Source: Streptomyces sp. NBC_01296
Lineage (GTDB): Bacteria > Actinomycetota > Actinomycetes > Streptomycetales > Streptomycetaceae
Length of the DNA stretch: 64,000 nucleotides
NCBI RefSeq assembly: GCF_035984415.1
Contig: NZ_CP130720.1
Span: forward strand, 3,906,001 to 3,970,000
Direction of reading: 5' to 3'
A model generated the notes under the pieces. The model did no database searches, was not told where the DNA came from, and was given only the letters and a program-made list of their open reading frames with translations. Below are positions 24,061 through 32,000 of this stretch, one piece after another (positions within the stretch are counted from its first letter, which is position 1; each line of letters opens with the position of its first letter). Made by a program: the position numbers and the translations under genes.

Positions 24061-26949
24061 ATGCCAACGCTCATGCCATCGCCATCGGCGGCCGTAAGAC
24101 GTCCGGTTTCCACCGCGCTGACGTGCCTGTTCGCCGTCCTCGCCGCACTTCTCCTGCCGCTGAGCGCCGCGCATGCCGCGCCGGTCGCTCAGGACTGCGT
24201 CGCCGTCGCCGAGGGGCGCTACGCAGGGACGTTCGCCACCGCCGGGCAGACGCACTGCCTGGAACTGCCGAGCCCCCAGGGCGCCCGGATCGCCGCCCTC
24301 ACCTCGCTCGGCGGCGCGGGTGTGCCCGTCCAGGTCGAGGTGGTCGACAAGAACGGCACCGCCCAGTGCACCGCCGGGGAGCTCGACCGGGGCGGCTGCG
24401 CCCTCACCGGAACGGCACCGTTCCGTGCGCTGGTGCACGCCGACGACACCACCGAAACCGGACCGTACGGCGTCCACTTCGTCCGTACGGACCTGACCCA
24501 GAACGGCTGCCAGGTCCTGCCCGCCGGGAGCTTCGCCGACGACGCGGCGGCCGTGCGGCTGGAGACCGGCGACGGCGTCTTCTCGCACTGCCTGACCATC
24601 CCGGCCGATGCGCACTCCACCTCCGAGCTCCTCCGCATCCGCTACGGCGTACCGGACGACACGGACCTGTTCCCGCGTTACGAGCTCAGCGTGGTCGACA
24701 CCGACGGCAACGGGCCGCCCTCGTGCTACGACCACCCCGCCCCGGGCCAGCAGCTGCGGACGGACGGCCTCACCAGCTGCTCCTTCACCGCCGGCAAGGC
24801 GTACACCGTGCTCCTGCGGGGCCAGGACGCCCCGCGCAGCCACACCCTGGACCGCCGGGACGTCACGGCCACGGCCCGGGGCTGCACCGTGTCCGCCGCG
24901 ACGGCGATCGGCGCCCCGGCCACGACCGGAACGTCCGGCAAGGTCGGTACGTTGCGCTGCCACCGGATCACCACGGCCGCCGCCACGGACCGGCTGTACA
25001 TCAACCCCCGGGACGCCCACGACGGCACGAACGTGCTGGTCATGGACAACAACGGCGGCATCGCCTGCCACCAGCGGACCTCGGCGTGCACCCCCACGGG
25101 CTCCACCGGCTACCAGGTGGTCACCCAGGTCCCGGAGGGCTACCACCTGCCCGCTGGCTACCGTCTCGACGCCTGGCGGATCGCCACGGCCGCCGGGCCC
25201 GCGCCCGAGTGCACCCGGGTCGGATCGGTCGCGTACGGGTACGGCCCGCTGACCGGCACGCTCTCCGAGCAGCACACCGGCGTGTGCGCTGTCCTGCCGA
25301 GCGTCTCGGGCGACCGGTTCAGGGCCGACATCACTTCCACCGCCACGGACGGGTCCCCCGGCCCGGAGCCCGCGCTCTACGACAACGCGGCGCGCAACCT
25401 CTGCACGGGCAACTCGTCCAACTCGTCCACGTACGACTGCCAGGGCACCGACCAGGGCCTGTTCGTCCTCTCGCTGCAGAACTGGGCCGACCATTCGGCC
25501 TACCGCGCGAATCTCGTCTGCACCAACGCGCCCTGCGGCTCGGAGGACGTGTCGGTCGGGACGGTCACGCCGGGCACTGCGCAGAGCGGTACGGTCGCCA
25601 CCCTCACCGTGCAGGGCACCGCGCTGGGCATGGGCACCACCGTCCGGCTGACCGGCGGCCCGGCGCCGCTGACGGCGACGACCGTCTCGGTCTCCGACGA
25701 CGGCCGGACGCTGAAGGCAAGCGTGGACCTGCGTACGGCTCCCGCAGGCAACTGGAACATCAGCGTCGTCGCGCTCGGCAGCGAGTACGCGCGCGGCACG
25801 CTGACGGTGACGGCGCCCCCGGTCTCCGGCCTGGGTACCTACAAGCCGATCACGCCCACCCGGCTCATGGACACCCGTAGTGGACTGGGCGTCCCCAAGG
25901 CGAAGGTCGGCCAGGGAGGCACCGCGACCCTGCAGGTCACGGGCACCGCGGGGATCCCGGCGGCGGGGGTGACGGCCGTCGTCCTGAACGTCACGGCGAC
26001 CGACCCCACCGATGCCAGCTACGTCTCCGTCTACCCCGACGGCACGACCCGCACCAGCGCCTCCAACCTGAACGTCACCGCGGGCCAGACGATCCCGAAC
26101 CTCGTCATCGTCCCCGTCGTCAACGGAAAGGTCAGCTTCTACAACAACGCAGGCGCCGTCGACCTCATCGCCGACATCGCCGGCTACTACACGACCGACG
26201 GCACCGGCTCCACCTACAAGCCGATCACACCCACCCGACTCATGGACACCCGCAGCGGACTCGGCGTCCCCAAGGCGAAGGTCGGCCAGGGCGGCACCGC
26301 AACCCTGCAAGTCACAGGCGCCGCCGGACTCCCCGCCGCAGGGGTGACGGCCGTCGTCCTGAACGTCACGGCCACCGACCCCACCGACGCCAGCTACGTC
26401 TCCGTCTACCCCAACGGCACGACCCGCACCAGCGCCTCCAACCTGAACGTCACCGCGGGCCAGACGATCCCGAACCTGGTCATCGTCCCCGTCGTCAACG
26501 GAAAGGTCAGCTTCTACAACAACGCAGGCGCCGTCGACCTCATCGCCGACATCGCCGGCTACTACACGACCGACGGCACCGGCTCCACGTACAAGCCGAT
26601 CACCCCCACGCGGCTCATGGACACCCGCGAGGGACTCGGCGTACCGAAGGCGAAGGTGGGCCAAGGCGGAACAGTGACCCTGCAGGCCACGGGCACCGCG
26701 GGAATCCCGGCGGCGGGGGTGACGGCCGTCGTCCTGAACGTCACGGCCACCGATCCCACCACCGGCAGTTACGTCTCCGTCTACCCGAACGGGACGACCC
26801 GCACCAGCGCCTCGAACCTCAACTTCACCGCCGGGCAGACGATCCCGAACCTCGTGGTCGTCCCCGTCGTGAACGGAAAGGTCAGCTTCTACAACAACGC
26901 AGGATCCGTCGACCTCATCGCCGACGTCGCCGGCTACTACACGATGTAA
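24061..26949 (+). CDS. Large secreted protein with three C-terminal 125-residue repeats
   Basis: A 962-residue exported protein. A signal peptide (about 1-39, ending AAHAAPVAQ) precedes about 550 residues rich in paired cysteines (DCVAVAEG, HCLELPSP, GGCALTG and others), with weak internal repeats of about 120 residues. An IPT/TIG-like segment follows (GTVTPGTAQSGTVATLTVQG). The C-terminus has three near-identical repeats starting YKPITPTRLMDTR and ending DLIADIAGYYTTDG. This repeat type occurs in secreted actinobacterial and myxobacterial surface proteins. No catalytic motif was seen; adhesion or cell-surface scaffolding is a guess. Confidence 0.8.
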   Translation: MPTLMPSPSAAVRRPVSTALTCLFAVLAALLLPLSAAHAAPVAQDCVAVAEGRYAGTFATAGQTHCLELPSPQGARIAALTSLGGAGVPVQVEVVDKNGTAQCTAGELDRGGCALTGTAPFRALVHADDTTETGPYGVHFVRTDLTQNGCQVLPAGSFADDAAAVRLETGDGVFSHCLTIPADAHSTSELLRIRYGVPDDTDLFPRYELSVVDTDGNGPPSCYDHPAPGQQLRTDGLTSCSFTAGKAYTVLLRGQDAPRSHTLDRRDVTATARGCTVSAATAIGAPATTGTSGKVGTLRCHRITTAAATDRLYINPRDAHDGTNVLVMDNNGGIACHQRTSACTPTGSTGYQVVTQVPEGYHLPAGYRLDAWRIATAAGPAPECTRVGSVAYGYGPLTGTLSEQHTGVCAVLPSVSGDRFRADITSTATDGSPGPEPALYDNAARNLCTGNSSNSSTYDCQGTDQGLFVLSLQNWADHSAYRANLVCTNAPCGSEDVSVGTVTPGTAQSGTVATLTVQGTALGMGTTVRLTGGPAPLTATTVSVSDDGRTLKASVDLRTAPAGNWNISVVALGSEYARGTLTVTAPPVSGLGTYKPITPTRLMDTRSGLGVPKAKVGQGGTATLQVTGTAGIPAAGVTAVVLNVTATDPTDASYVSVYPDGTTRTSASNLNVTAGQTIPNLVIVPVVNGKVSFYNNAGAVDLIADIAGYYTTDGTGSTYKPITPTRLMDTRSGLGVPKAKVGQGGTATLQVTGAAGLPAAGVTAVVLNVTATDPTDASYVSVYPNGTTRTSASNLNVTAGQTIPNLVIVPVVNGKVSFYNNAGAVDLIADIAGYYTTDGTGSTYKPITPTRLMDTREGLGVPKAKVGQGGTVTLQATGTAGIPAAGVTAVVLNVTATDPTTGSYVSVYPNGTTRTSASNLNFTAGQTIPNLVVVPVVNGKVSFYNNAGSVDLIADVAGYYTM
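25840..26949 (+). repeat. Three tandem 375-bp coding repeats
   Basis: Units start at 25840, 26215 and 26590, exactly 375 bp apart; the last is shortened by the stop codon. Units 1 and 2 are nearly identical at the protein level (differences such as Asp/Asn, Thr/Ala, Ile/Leu) and much of the DNA is identical, especially the QTIPNLVIVPVVNGKVSFYNN part. Such similarity implies recent duplication or gene conversion and makes copy-number change likely. Confidence 0.9.
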
Positions 26950-26964
26950 CGCAGGAGCACCTCC

Positions 26965-26997
26965 CCGTGCGTCGGCCCGCTGTTGGCCGACGCACGG
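26965..26997. terminator. 13-bp perfect hairpin between convergent genes
   Basis: CCGTGCGTCGGCC (26965-26977) and its exact complement (26985-26997) with a 7-base loop lie between the stops of the repeat protein (26949) and the HTH protein (27021). It has no strong T-run, as is common for Streptomyces terminators. Confidence 0.65.
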
Positions 26998-27020
26998 CGG
27001 TCGCCCCGCCCGGGCCCGGC

Positions 27021-27875
27021 TCAGGCGGCCTCGCGCGCCTCGGGTGGAGGGCAGTCGCGGCAGCGGCCCGGGTGCGGGGCGCGGAAGGCGCGGTCGCAGC
27101 CGTCGCAGGTCTGGAACGGGTCCGGCCGTCTGACCGGCCGCGCCGCCGGGGCCGCCGGCAGGCGCGGCGGGAGCAGCGCCTCGAGCCGGTACGCGAGTAC
27201 GGACGCGGGGCTGCGCATCGGCTCGGGAAGGTTCCCGGTCAGGGCCAGCCCCACGGCCTCGGGGTCCGCCCCGCGCTCCAGCCACGCCGAGACCTTGGGC
27301 GCGAGTCGCTGCACGTCGCGCTCGGCCAGCAGCAGGCGCGGGTCGTGGCGCCGTAGCCCGGCGAGCAGGTCCGCCGCACCGGGGTGCAGCTGCTGCCGCG
27401 GGGGCGAGGGCGCAGGCTCCGGCTCCGGGGCCTCCTCCGGCTCCGGCTCCGGCTCCGGTACGGGCGCCCGGTCCGGCGGCGGAGGGGGCGGAGGGGGTTC
27501 GTCGCCGCTGGTCAGCGGCTTGTTGTACGAGTACGTACGGGTCACCACCTGCCCGGTGTCCAGCCGCTCGCGCCGCCGTTCCAGGTAGCCGTGCCGCTCC
27601 AGCTCCCGCAGGGCGGCGCTGATCCTGATCTCGCCCTCCGTGAACCGTTCGGTCAGCGCCCTGATGCCGACCGGGGCGCCGTCGGGCAGCGACTGGATGT
27701 ACGCCGCGACCCCGATCGCCGTCGCCGACAGCTCGCGGTGCTGGAGGAGGTGGTTGCCGACCACGGTGTAGCGACTGGCATGCCACGTGTTGACGTGGAT
27801 GACACCGGATCGGGGGGTCCCGGGCTGAACTCGGGACGATGCGCGCGAGGGCGCGCTAGGGTGCTGGGGAGCCAT
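27021..27875 (-). CDS. Winged-HTH protein with C-terminal zinc ribbon
   Basis: A 284-residue DNA-binding protein. The N-terminal winged helix (LSATAIGVAAYIQSLPDGAP, IRALTERFTEGEIRISAALREL, ERHGYLERRRERL) is followed by an acidic Pro/Glu linker (EPEPEPEEAPEPEPAP), a helical domain (ADLLAGLRRHDPRLLLAERDV) and a C-terminal CxxC...CxxC ribbon (TCDGCDRAF, GRCRDC). The winged domain resembles plasmid replication-initiator or phage-type HTHs that occur as stand-alone regulators in Streptomyces. Its gene lies beside the ATPase/XRE/DUF397 module. The target is unknown. Confidence 0.75.
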   Translation of the reverse strand: MAPQHPSAPSRASSRVQPGTPRSGVIHVNTWHASRYTVVGNHLLQHRELSATAIGVAAYIQSLPDGAPVGIRALTERFTEGEIRISAALRELERHGYLERRRERLDTGQVVTRTYSYNKPLTSGDEPPPPPPPPDRAPVPEPEPEPEEAPEPEPAPSPPRQQLHPGAADLLAGLRRHDPRLLLAERDVQRLAPKVSAWLERGADPEAVGLALTGNLPEPMRSPASVLAYRLEALLPPRLPAAPAARPVRRPDPFQTCDGCDRAFRAPHPGRCRDCPPPEAREAA

Positions 27876-28081
27876 GGGGAAGGTTGTGTCTTCCTGCTTG
27901 GTCAGGCCCTCGACCGGGATGCCAGTCCCGCCGGGGGCCGTCTCATGTCTGCGGTTGTCGGGGCGAGCATATGCCCGCCAACCGGCCCGAAATCCAGCCC
28001 AGTTGGCACAGTTCACCCGACCGAGCGACGGGGCCGGTGGGGTTGGGTCGGTTGGTTCTTTAACTCGGTTCTTTGGCTCTT

Positions 28082-28495
28082 TTATGTCCGGGCACGCCGG
28101 ATCTCAGCGCCCCGCGACACGGCGGCGAGCGACACTTCCGCCCACACCACCTTGCAGGGAACCGGCCCTTCCCGTACGCCCCAACGCTCCGCGAGCGCTT
28201 CGACCAGTACGAGCCCCCGCCCCGCGTCGTGGATCTGCGGGATCCGGTCGCCCCGAGTGTCCGCCACCTCGATCAGCAGCGTTTCGGGGGTGACGGTGAG
28301 GGCGAGTTTGAAGTCCCGCCCGGGCACCCGCCCGTGGGTGATCGCGCTGGCGGAGAGCTCGGCGATGATCCGCCCCGGCACCTCCAAGGGCAGCCCCCAG
28401 GCCCGGAGTTGTTCGATGGCGAGCACGCGCCCGAGTCGAGCGCCGCGCGGGGTCGCGGACAGCTGGACGTGAAAGTCGACGAGTTGAGGAATCAC
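28082..28495 (-). CDS. Anti-sigma-factor-like ATPase (RsbW/HATPase_c)
   Basis: A 137-residue histidine-kinase-like ATPase without a kinase dimerisation domain, as in RsbW/SpoIIAB-type proteins. IAELSASAITHGRVPGRDF is the N-box (the usual Asn is replaced by Ser/Thr-rich residues), LLIEVADTRGDRIP the G1 box, and DAGRGLVLVEALAERWG the G2 box. The GTG at 28495 gives the normal length. It is divergent from the XRE/DUF397 pair, an arrangement found in WhiJ-type clusters of Streptomyces. Its role is probably binding a partner protein rather than phosphorylating one. Confidence 0.82.
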   Translation of the reverse strand: MIPQLVDFHVQLSATPRGARLGRVLAIEQLRAWGLPLEVPGRIIAELSASAITHGRVPGRDFKLALTVTPETLLIEVADTRGDRIPQIHDAGRGLVLVEALAERWGVREGPVPCKVVWAEVSLAAVSRGAEIRRART

Positions 28496-28651
28496 GTCAC
28501 TCAGCGTGGCCGTCCGTGCGTACCGTGGGAACCAACACCGCCCGTACGTCCCGCGTTTGTCCGGCGCTTGTCCAGTGCTGTCGCGGCTGTCCGGACCGAC
28601 CCGACGGGTACGGGGCGCTGAGGACATCGGCTCGTCGGAAGTGGGCGCGCA

Positions 28652-29512
28652 ATGAGCGTGGACAACAGTGACGGTACGGAAGAACCCGGCTGGGACGTAG
28701 ACCCGGAGGACGAACAGGGCGTGGCGGTACTCGCCGCGCTGGCCCGCCAGCTCAAGACCTGGCGCGAGTCGGCGGGTATGCGGGCCGCCGAGTTCGGGGC
28801 CGCCATCCAGTACGGGGAGGACCTGGTACGCAAGGTCGAGGCGGGCAAGCGGATCCCCCGCCCCGAGTACCTCGACAGGGCTGATGAGGTCTTGGACGCG
28901 AGGGGAAAGATCTCGGCGATGAAGGCCGACCTGGAGCAGGTCCGCTACCCCAAGAAGGTCCGTGACCTGAAGAACAGGGAGGCCAAGGCCGTCGAGATCG
29001 GCACGTACAACAACCACAACATCTATGGCCTGCTGCAGACCGAGGAGTACACACGAGCCCTCTTTCGCACATGGCGACCGACCTACGCGCCGAACGAGAT
29101 GGAGCGGATGGTGTCGGGTCGCATGGCACGGCAGTCGATCTTCGAGAGGTCACCCGCTCCCGCCCTCAGCTTCGTCCAGGAAGAGGTCACGCTTCGCCGT
29201 CCGATCGGAGGCACAATGGTGTTGCGCCGACAGCTCGAACACCTCTTGGAAGTGATCGAGTTGCCGAACATCGAGTTCCAGGTGATGCCGACCCTCCGCG
29301 AGGACCACGCCGGAATGCTAGGGCTGATCGAGCTACTGAAGTTCGGCGATGGTTCGGCGGTCGGCCGAGCGGAAGGGGCGTTCCACGGACGCCCGGTCTC
29401 TGATCCCAAACAGCTTCAGATCCTTGAGCTGCGCTATGGCATCATCCGAGCTCAGGCGCTCACGCCCCGAGAGTCGAGGGCCTTCATCGAGGAACTGCTG
29501 GGAGAAACATGA
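28652..29512 (+). CDS. XRE-family regulator with DUF5753 domain (WhiJ-like)
   Basis: A 286-residue protein. An N-terminal XRE helix-turn-helix (LKTWRESAGMRAAEFGAAIQYGEDLVRKVEAGKR) is followed by the DUF5753 (Scr1) domain (EIGTYNNHNIYGLLQTEEY, RMARQSIFERSPAPALSFVQEE, IEFQVMPTLREDHAGMLG). Such proteins are numerous in Streptomyces and work with small DUF397 partners in developmental or antibiotic control. The stop overlaps the DUF397 start by 4 bp (ATGA), which indicates translational coupling. Confidence 0.92.
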   Translation: MSVDNSDGTEEPGWDVDPEDEQGVAVLAALARQLKTWRESAGMRAAEFGAAIQYGEDLVRKVEAGKRIPRPEYLDRADEVLDARGKISAMKADLEQVRYPKKVRDLKNREAKAVEIGTYNNHNIYGLLQTEEYTRALFRTWRPTYAPNEMERMVSGRMARQSIFERSPAPALSFVQEEVTLRRPIGGTMVLRRQLEHLLEVIELPNIEFQVMPTLREDHAGMLGLIELLKFGDGSAVGRAEGAFHGRPVSDPKQLQILELRYGIIRAQALTPRESRAFIEELLGET

Positions 29513-29757
29513 TCCACCACCCCGAGCTGGACTGGTTCAAGAGCAGCTACAGCAGCAGCAGCGACGGCAACGACTGTGTCGAGGTCGCCTGGTTCAAGAG
29601 CAGCTACAGCGACAGCAGCGACATCAACGACTGCATCGAGGTGGCCAACACCCCCGGTGCGGTTCTGGTCCGGGACTCCAAGGACCTCCAGCGTGCCCAC
29701 CTGACGGTCGGGCCCGACGCGTGGGCCGGGTTCGTGGCCCACGCGTCCGGTATCTGA
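29509..29757 (+). CDS. DUF397 protein with duplicated motif
   Basis: An 82-residue partner protein of the XRE regulator just upstream. DUF397 proteins normally have one WxKSSYS...CVEVA segment, then a domain VLVRDSKD...WAGFVAHA. Here the segment occurs twice in tandem, WFKSSYSSSSDGNDCVEVA then WFKSSYSDSSDINDCIEVA, so the copy is about 19 residues longer than usual. The protein is cytoplasmic and probably binds or modulates the XRE protein. Confidence 0.9.
   Translation: MIHHPELDWFKSSYSSSSDGNDCVEVAWFKSSYSDSSDINDCIEVANTPGAVLVRDSKDLQRAHLTVGPDAWAGFVAHASGI
29533..29646 (+). repeat. 57-bp tandem duplication within the DUF397 gene
   Basis: Two consecutive 57-bp units encode 19-residue copies differing at three or four positions. 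The duplicated piece is exactly the signature segment of the family and preserves frame. Confidence 0.85.
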
Positions 29758-29765
29758 CGACGACC

Positions 29766-30473
29766 CTAGGCGCGGGTGCAGACGTGCACCGACTCGCTGT
29801 GCCCGCCCTCGCTGTGGACGATCCGCAGCACGTTGTTCTTGTACGTCACCTTCAGCACCTGGCCGTCGCTCGTGTCTTTGTGGCCCGGCGGCTTCCAGGG
29901 GAAGGTGAGGGAGACGTCGTCTCCGACCTCGTTGGGGACGGTGAGGGCCTCGCCGCCCGTCAGCCGGCTGACGCCCTTGGGTGCCTCGTACACGTCGAGG
30001 ACCAGGTGGCCGCCGCGGTGCAGCCAGCCTCCGTGCCAGGTGATCGGCTCGGGACCACTGGTCCAGGTGATGGTCCAGCCGGAGTTCCCGCCGCCGTCCG
30101 CGTTCACGGTGGCGGTGCCCTTCACGGTCTCGCCGTTCGGCGTGGTCGACTCGAGGTGCCAGTCGCCCTTGATGAAGGCGTCGAAGGCCCTGGTCACCAC
30201 GCTGGAGGCGGTCACCGCCGGCGTCGGGGCCGCGGAGGATGCCGCCCCGCCACCGGCCGGTCCCGACGCCTGGGCCGAGGCCGAAGCCGACGCCGAGGCC
30301 GGAGCCGCGGACGATGCGGCCGCGCCCCCGGAGGCCGGGGTCTTGTCCTTGCCGCCGCACGCCGCGACCAGCGAGGCGCCGACTCCGATCGCCAGGTAGC
30401 GCAGCGCGTTGCGCCGCCCGATCATCTGCGCTGCCGCGCGTATCTCCCGTACCGTCACCACGCCCCCATACAA
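29766..30473 (-). CDS. Tat-type lipoprotein of unknown function
   Basis: A protein of up to 235 residues. The N-terminus has a twin-arginine region (MIGRRNALRYLAIGVGASLVAACGG): RR, a hydrophobic core, and a lipobox with the lipidated Cys in AAC. A low-complexity Ala/Ser stretch (SASASASAQAS) then leads to a mature domain (AFDAFIKGDWHLESTTPNG, GNSGWTITWTSGPEPITWHGGWL). No family was recognised. The start may be the ATG at 30425, giving a compact signal peptide, instead of 30473; no strong ribosome site decides. Confidence 0.75.
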   Translation of the reverse strand: MYGGVVTVREIRAAAQMIGRRNALRYLAIGVGASLVAACGGKDKTPASGGAAASSAAPASASASASAQASGPAGGGAASSAAPTPAVTASSVVTRAFDAFIKGDWHLESTTPNGETVKGTATVNADGGGNSGWTITWTSGPEPITWHGGWLHRGGHLVLDVYEAPKGVSRLTGGEALTVPNEVGDDVSLTFPWKPPGHKDTSDGQVLKVTYKNNVLRIVHSEGGHSESVHVCTRA

Positions 30474-30601
30474 ACCCAGTTGATCAACAGCGACCGACTA
30501 TAGGTGAGCGCTCGCACATTCATCCGTATGGCCCGATTCGGAGTGCACGGGCGGGGTAGGGAGGGCCCGTCCAACTCTCATCGGCAACCCCGGAGGCATC
30601 C

Positions 30602-31408
30602 GTGCCCGCAATGAACGGCCCCTACCAGGCCGGTACCCCCTGCTGGATCGACCTGATGGTCCCCGACCAGCAGGCCGCCCTCGACTTCTACCGCGACCTC
30701 TTCGGCTGGCAGGGGGAGATCGGCCCGGCGGAGACCGGCGGGTACTCCGTCTGCACCCTCAAGGGCAGGCCGGTGGCCGGGATCATGAAGGCGATGAACC
30801 CCGACGGGACGGCGCCGGACCCGATGCCGCCGACCGTGTGGACCACGTACCTGGCCACCGACAGCATCGACGCCACCCTCAAGTCGGTCACCGACGCGGG
30901 CGGCTCGGTGATGATGGGGCCGATGGACGTCATGGACCTCGGGCGGATGGCCGTCATCACCGACCCGACCGGTGCCGCGGTCGGCCTCTGGCAGTACGGC
31001 ACCTTCGCCGGGGCCGGCATCGTCAACGAGCACGGCGCGCTGATCTGGAACGAGCTCAACACCGGCGACACCAAGGCCGCCGCCGCGTTCTACTCGGCCG
31101 TGCTGCCGCTCACCACGGCCGCGACGGAGATGCCGGGCGCCGAGGGGTACATCGAATTCAAGGTCGGCGGGCGGGCGGTCGGCGGGATGATGGACCTCTC
31201 CGCCCTGCCGGCCGGGGTTCCGCCGCACTGGCTGCCGTACTTCCACGTCGACGACGTCGACAGCATCCAGGCGGCCGCGGAGCGGGCCGGCGGCAGCGTC
31301 ATGGCTCCGGCGTTCGACATGGCGGCCGGGCGGATGGCGGTCCTCGCCGACCCGCAGGGCGGCACCTTCGCGGTGATCAAGGCTTCTGCGCCGGAGCAGC
31401 CTGCCTGA
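30602..31408 (+). CDS. Two-domain VOC (glyoxalase-fold) protein
   Basis: A 268-residue protein with two vicinal-oxygen-chelate domains. Domain 1 opens CWIDLMVPDQQAALDFYRDLFGW and closes AVITDPTGAAVGLWQYG; domain 2 opens LIWNELNTGDTKAAAAFYSAVL and closes AVLADPQGGTFAVIKA. The form matches CFP32/Rv0577-like actinobacterial proteins that bind small molecules. The GTG at 30602 has CGGAGGC 6 bases upstream; ATG at 30611 is an alternative. The gene is monocistronic with a clear terminator. Confidence 0.87.
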   Translation: MPAMNGPYQAGTPCWIDLMVPDQQAALDFYRDLFGWQGEIGPAETGGYSVCTLKGRPVAGIMKAMNPDGTAPDPMPPTVWTTYLATDSIDATLKSVTDAGGSVMMGPMDVMDLGRMAVITDPTGAAVGLWQYGTFAGAGIVNEHGALIWNELNTGDTKAAAAFYSAVLPLTTAATEMPGAEGYIEFKVGGRAVGGMMDLSALPAGVPPHWLPYFHVDDVDSIQAAAERAGGSVMAPAFDMAAGRMAVLADPQGGTFAVIKASAPEQPA

Positions 31409-31418
31409 GCAGGGGCAG

Positions 31419-31451
31419 CCGTTGCCCCGGGCGTCACGGCCGGGGCAACGG
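31419..31451 (+). terminator. 12-bp perfect hairpin after the VOC gene
   Basis: CCGTTGCCCCGG (31419-31430) and CCGGGGCAACGG (31440-31451) with a 9-base loop, 11 bases past the VOC stop. It separates this gene from the following three-gene operon. Confidence 0.7.
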
Positions 31452-31556
31452 TCCGCCGCTTCCGCCGCTTGGAACCGTACGCCCTCATTCCGCGTCCCAG
31501 ATGAACATGATCAATCAATTCTGGTCATGTCCGGTTATCAACTACCCAGGGGACTC

Positions 31557-32000
31557 ATGTCGTTCGACGCGGAATGGGCTCAGCACAAGGCCGCCGTACT
31601 CGCGCAGCAGTCGCCCGCCATGCGCCTCAACCACGTGCCCGCCGACGCGAGCACCCCGGGCAGCCCGGCCGGGAGCCTCGTCGCCGGGGCGCAGTCCATC
31701 AACGGCAACGCCAACCTGCTGATCGAGATCGCCGCGCTCCTCCACGAAGGCCGGCCCGACGGCGACGCGAGCACCATGGCCCGCGCCCCCCGGGCCCACG
31801 CGGACGTCTCGGCGCAGGCGCTGCGCTTCGCCCGCTTCGCCGACGACCAGTTCAAGGACACGATCAACCTGTTCGCCGCCCTCGCCACCAAGCTCAAGAC
31901 CACCGGCACCAACTTCGCCCAGGTCGACGACGGAACGGCCCGCAACTTCCTGAACGGCATCCTCGACGGCGGCCAGTACGTGAAGCCGGAGTCCAAGTGA
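31557..32000 (+). CDS. Small helical protein, first gene of putative secreted-effector operon
   Basis: A 147-residue, mostly helical protein without a signal peptide; no family is recognised with confidence. The size, the tandem helices (NANLLIEIAALLHEG, QALRFARFADDQFKDTINLFAALATKL) and co-translation with a larger helical protein recall the small partner of WXG100/ESX-type pairs, but there is no central WxG. The C-terminal YVKPE matches the loose YxxxD/E type VII export signal. The stop overlaps the next GTG (GTGA). The promoter region (31491-31556) is unusually AT-rich for this genome. Confidence 0.7.
   Translation: MSFDAEWAQHKAAVLAQQSPAMRLNHVPADASTPGSPAGSLVAGAQSINGNANLLIEIAALLHEGRPDGDASTMARAPRAHADVSAQALRFARFADDQFKDTINLFAALATKLKTTGTNFAQVDDGTARNFLNGILDGGQYVKPESK

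Noticed and set aside
21450..25880. A 1476-codon open frame on the plus strand
   Set aside because: It is antisense to the acyl-CoA synthetase and crosses an intergenic region and other genes; its product is low-complexity Arg/Pro/Gly typical of GC-rich shadow frames.
25840..26949. Regular repeats as a CRISPR-like array
   Set aside because: The units are 375-bp protein-coding repeats in one frame, without short repeat/spacer structure.
24031..27786. A 1251-codon open frame on the minus strand
   Set aside because: It is the antisense shadow of the secreted repeat protein; it has no domain, signal or ribosome site.
31557..32000. A canonical WXG100 protein
   Set aside because: There is no central WxG turn and the length is greater than the usual 100 residues; only a loose resemblance is claimed.
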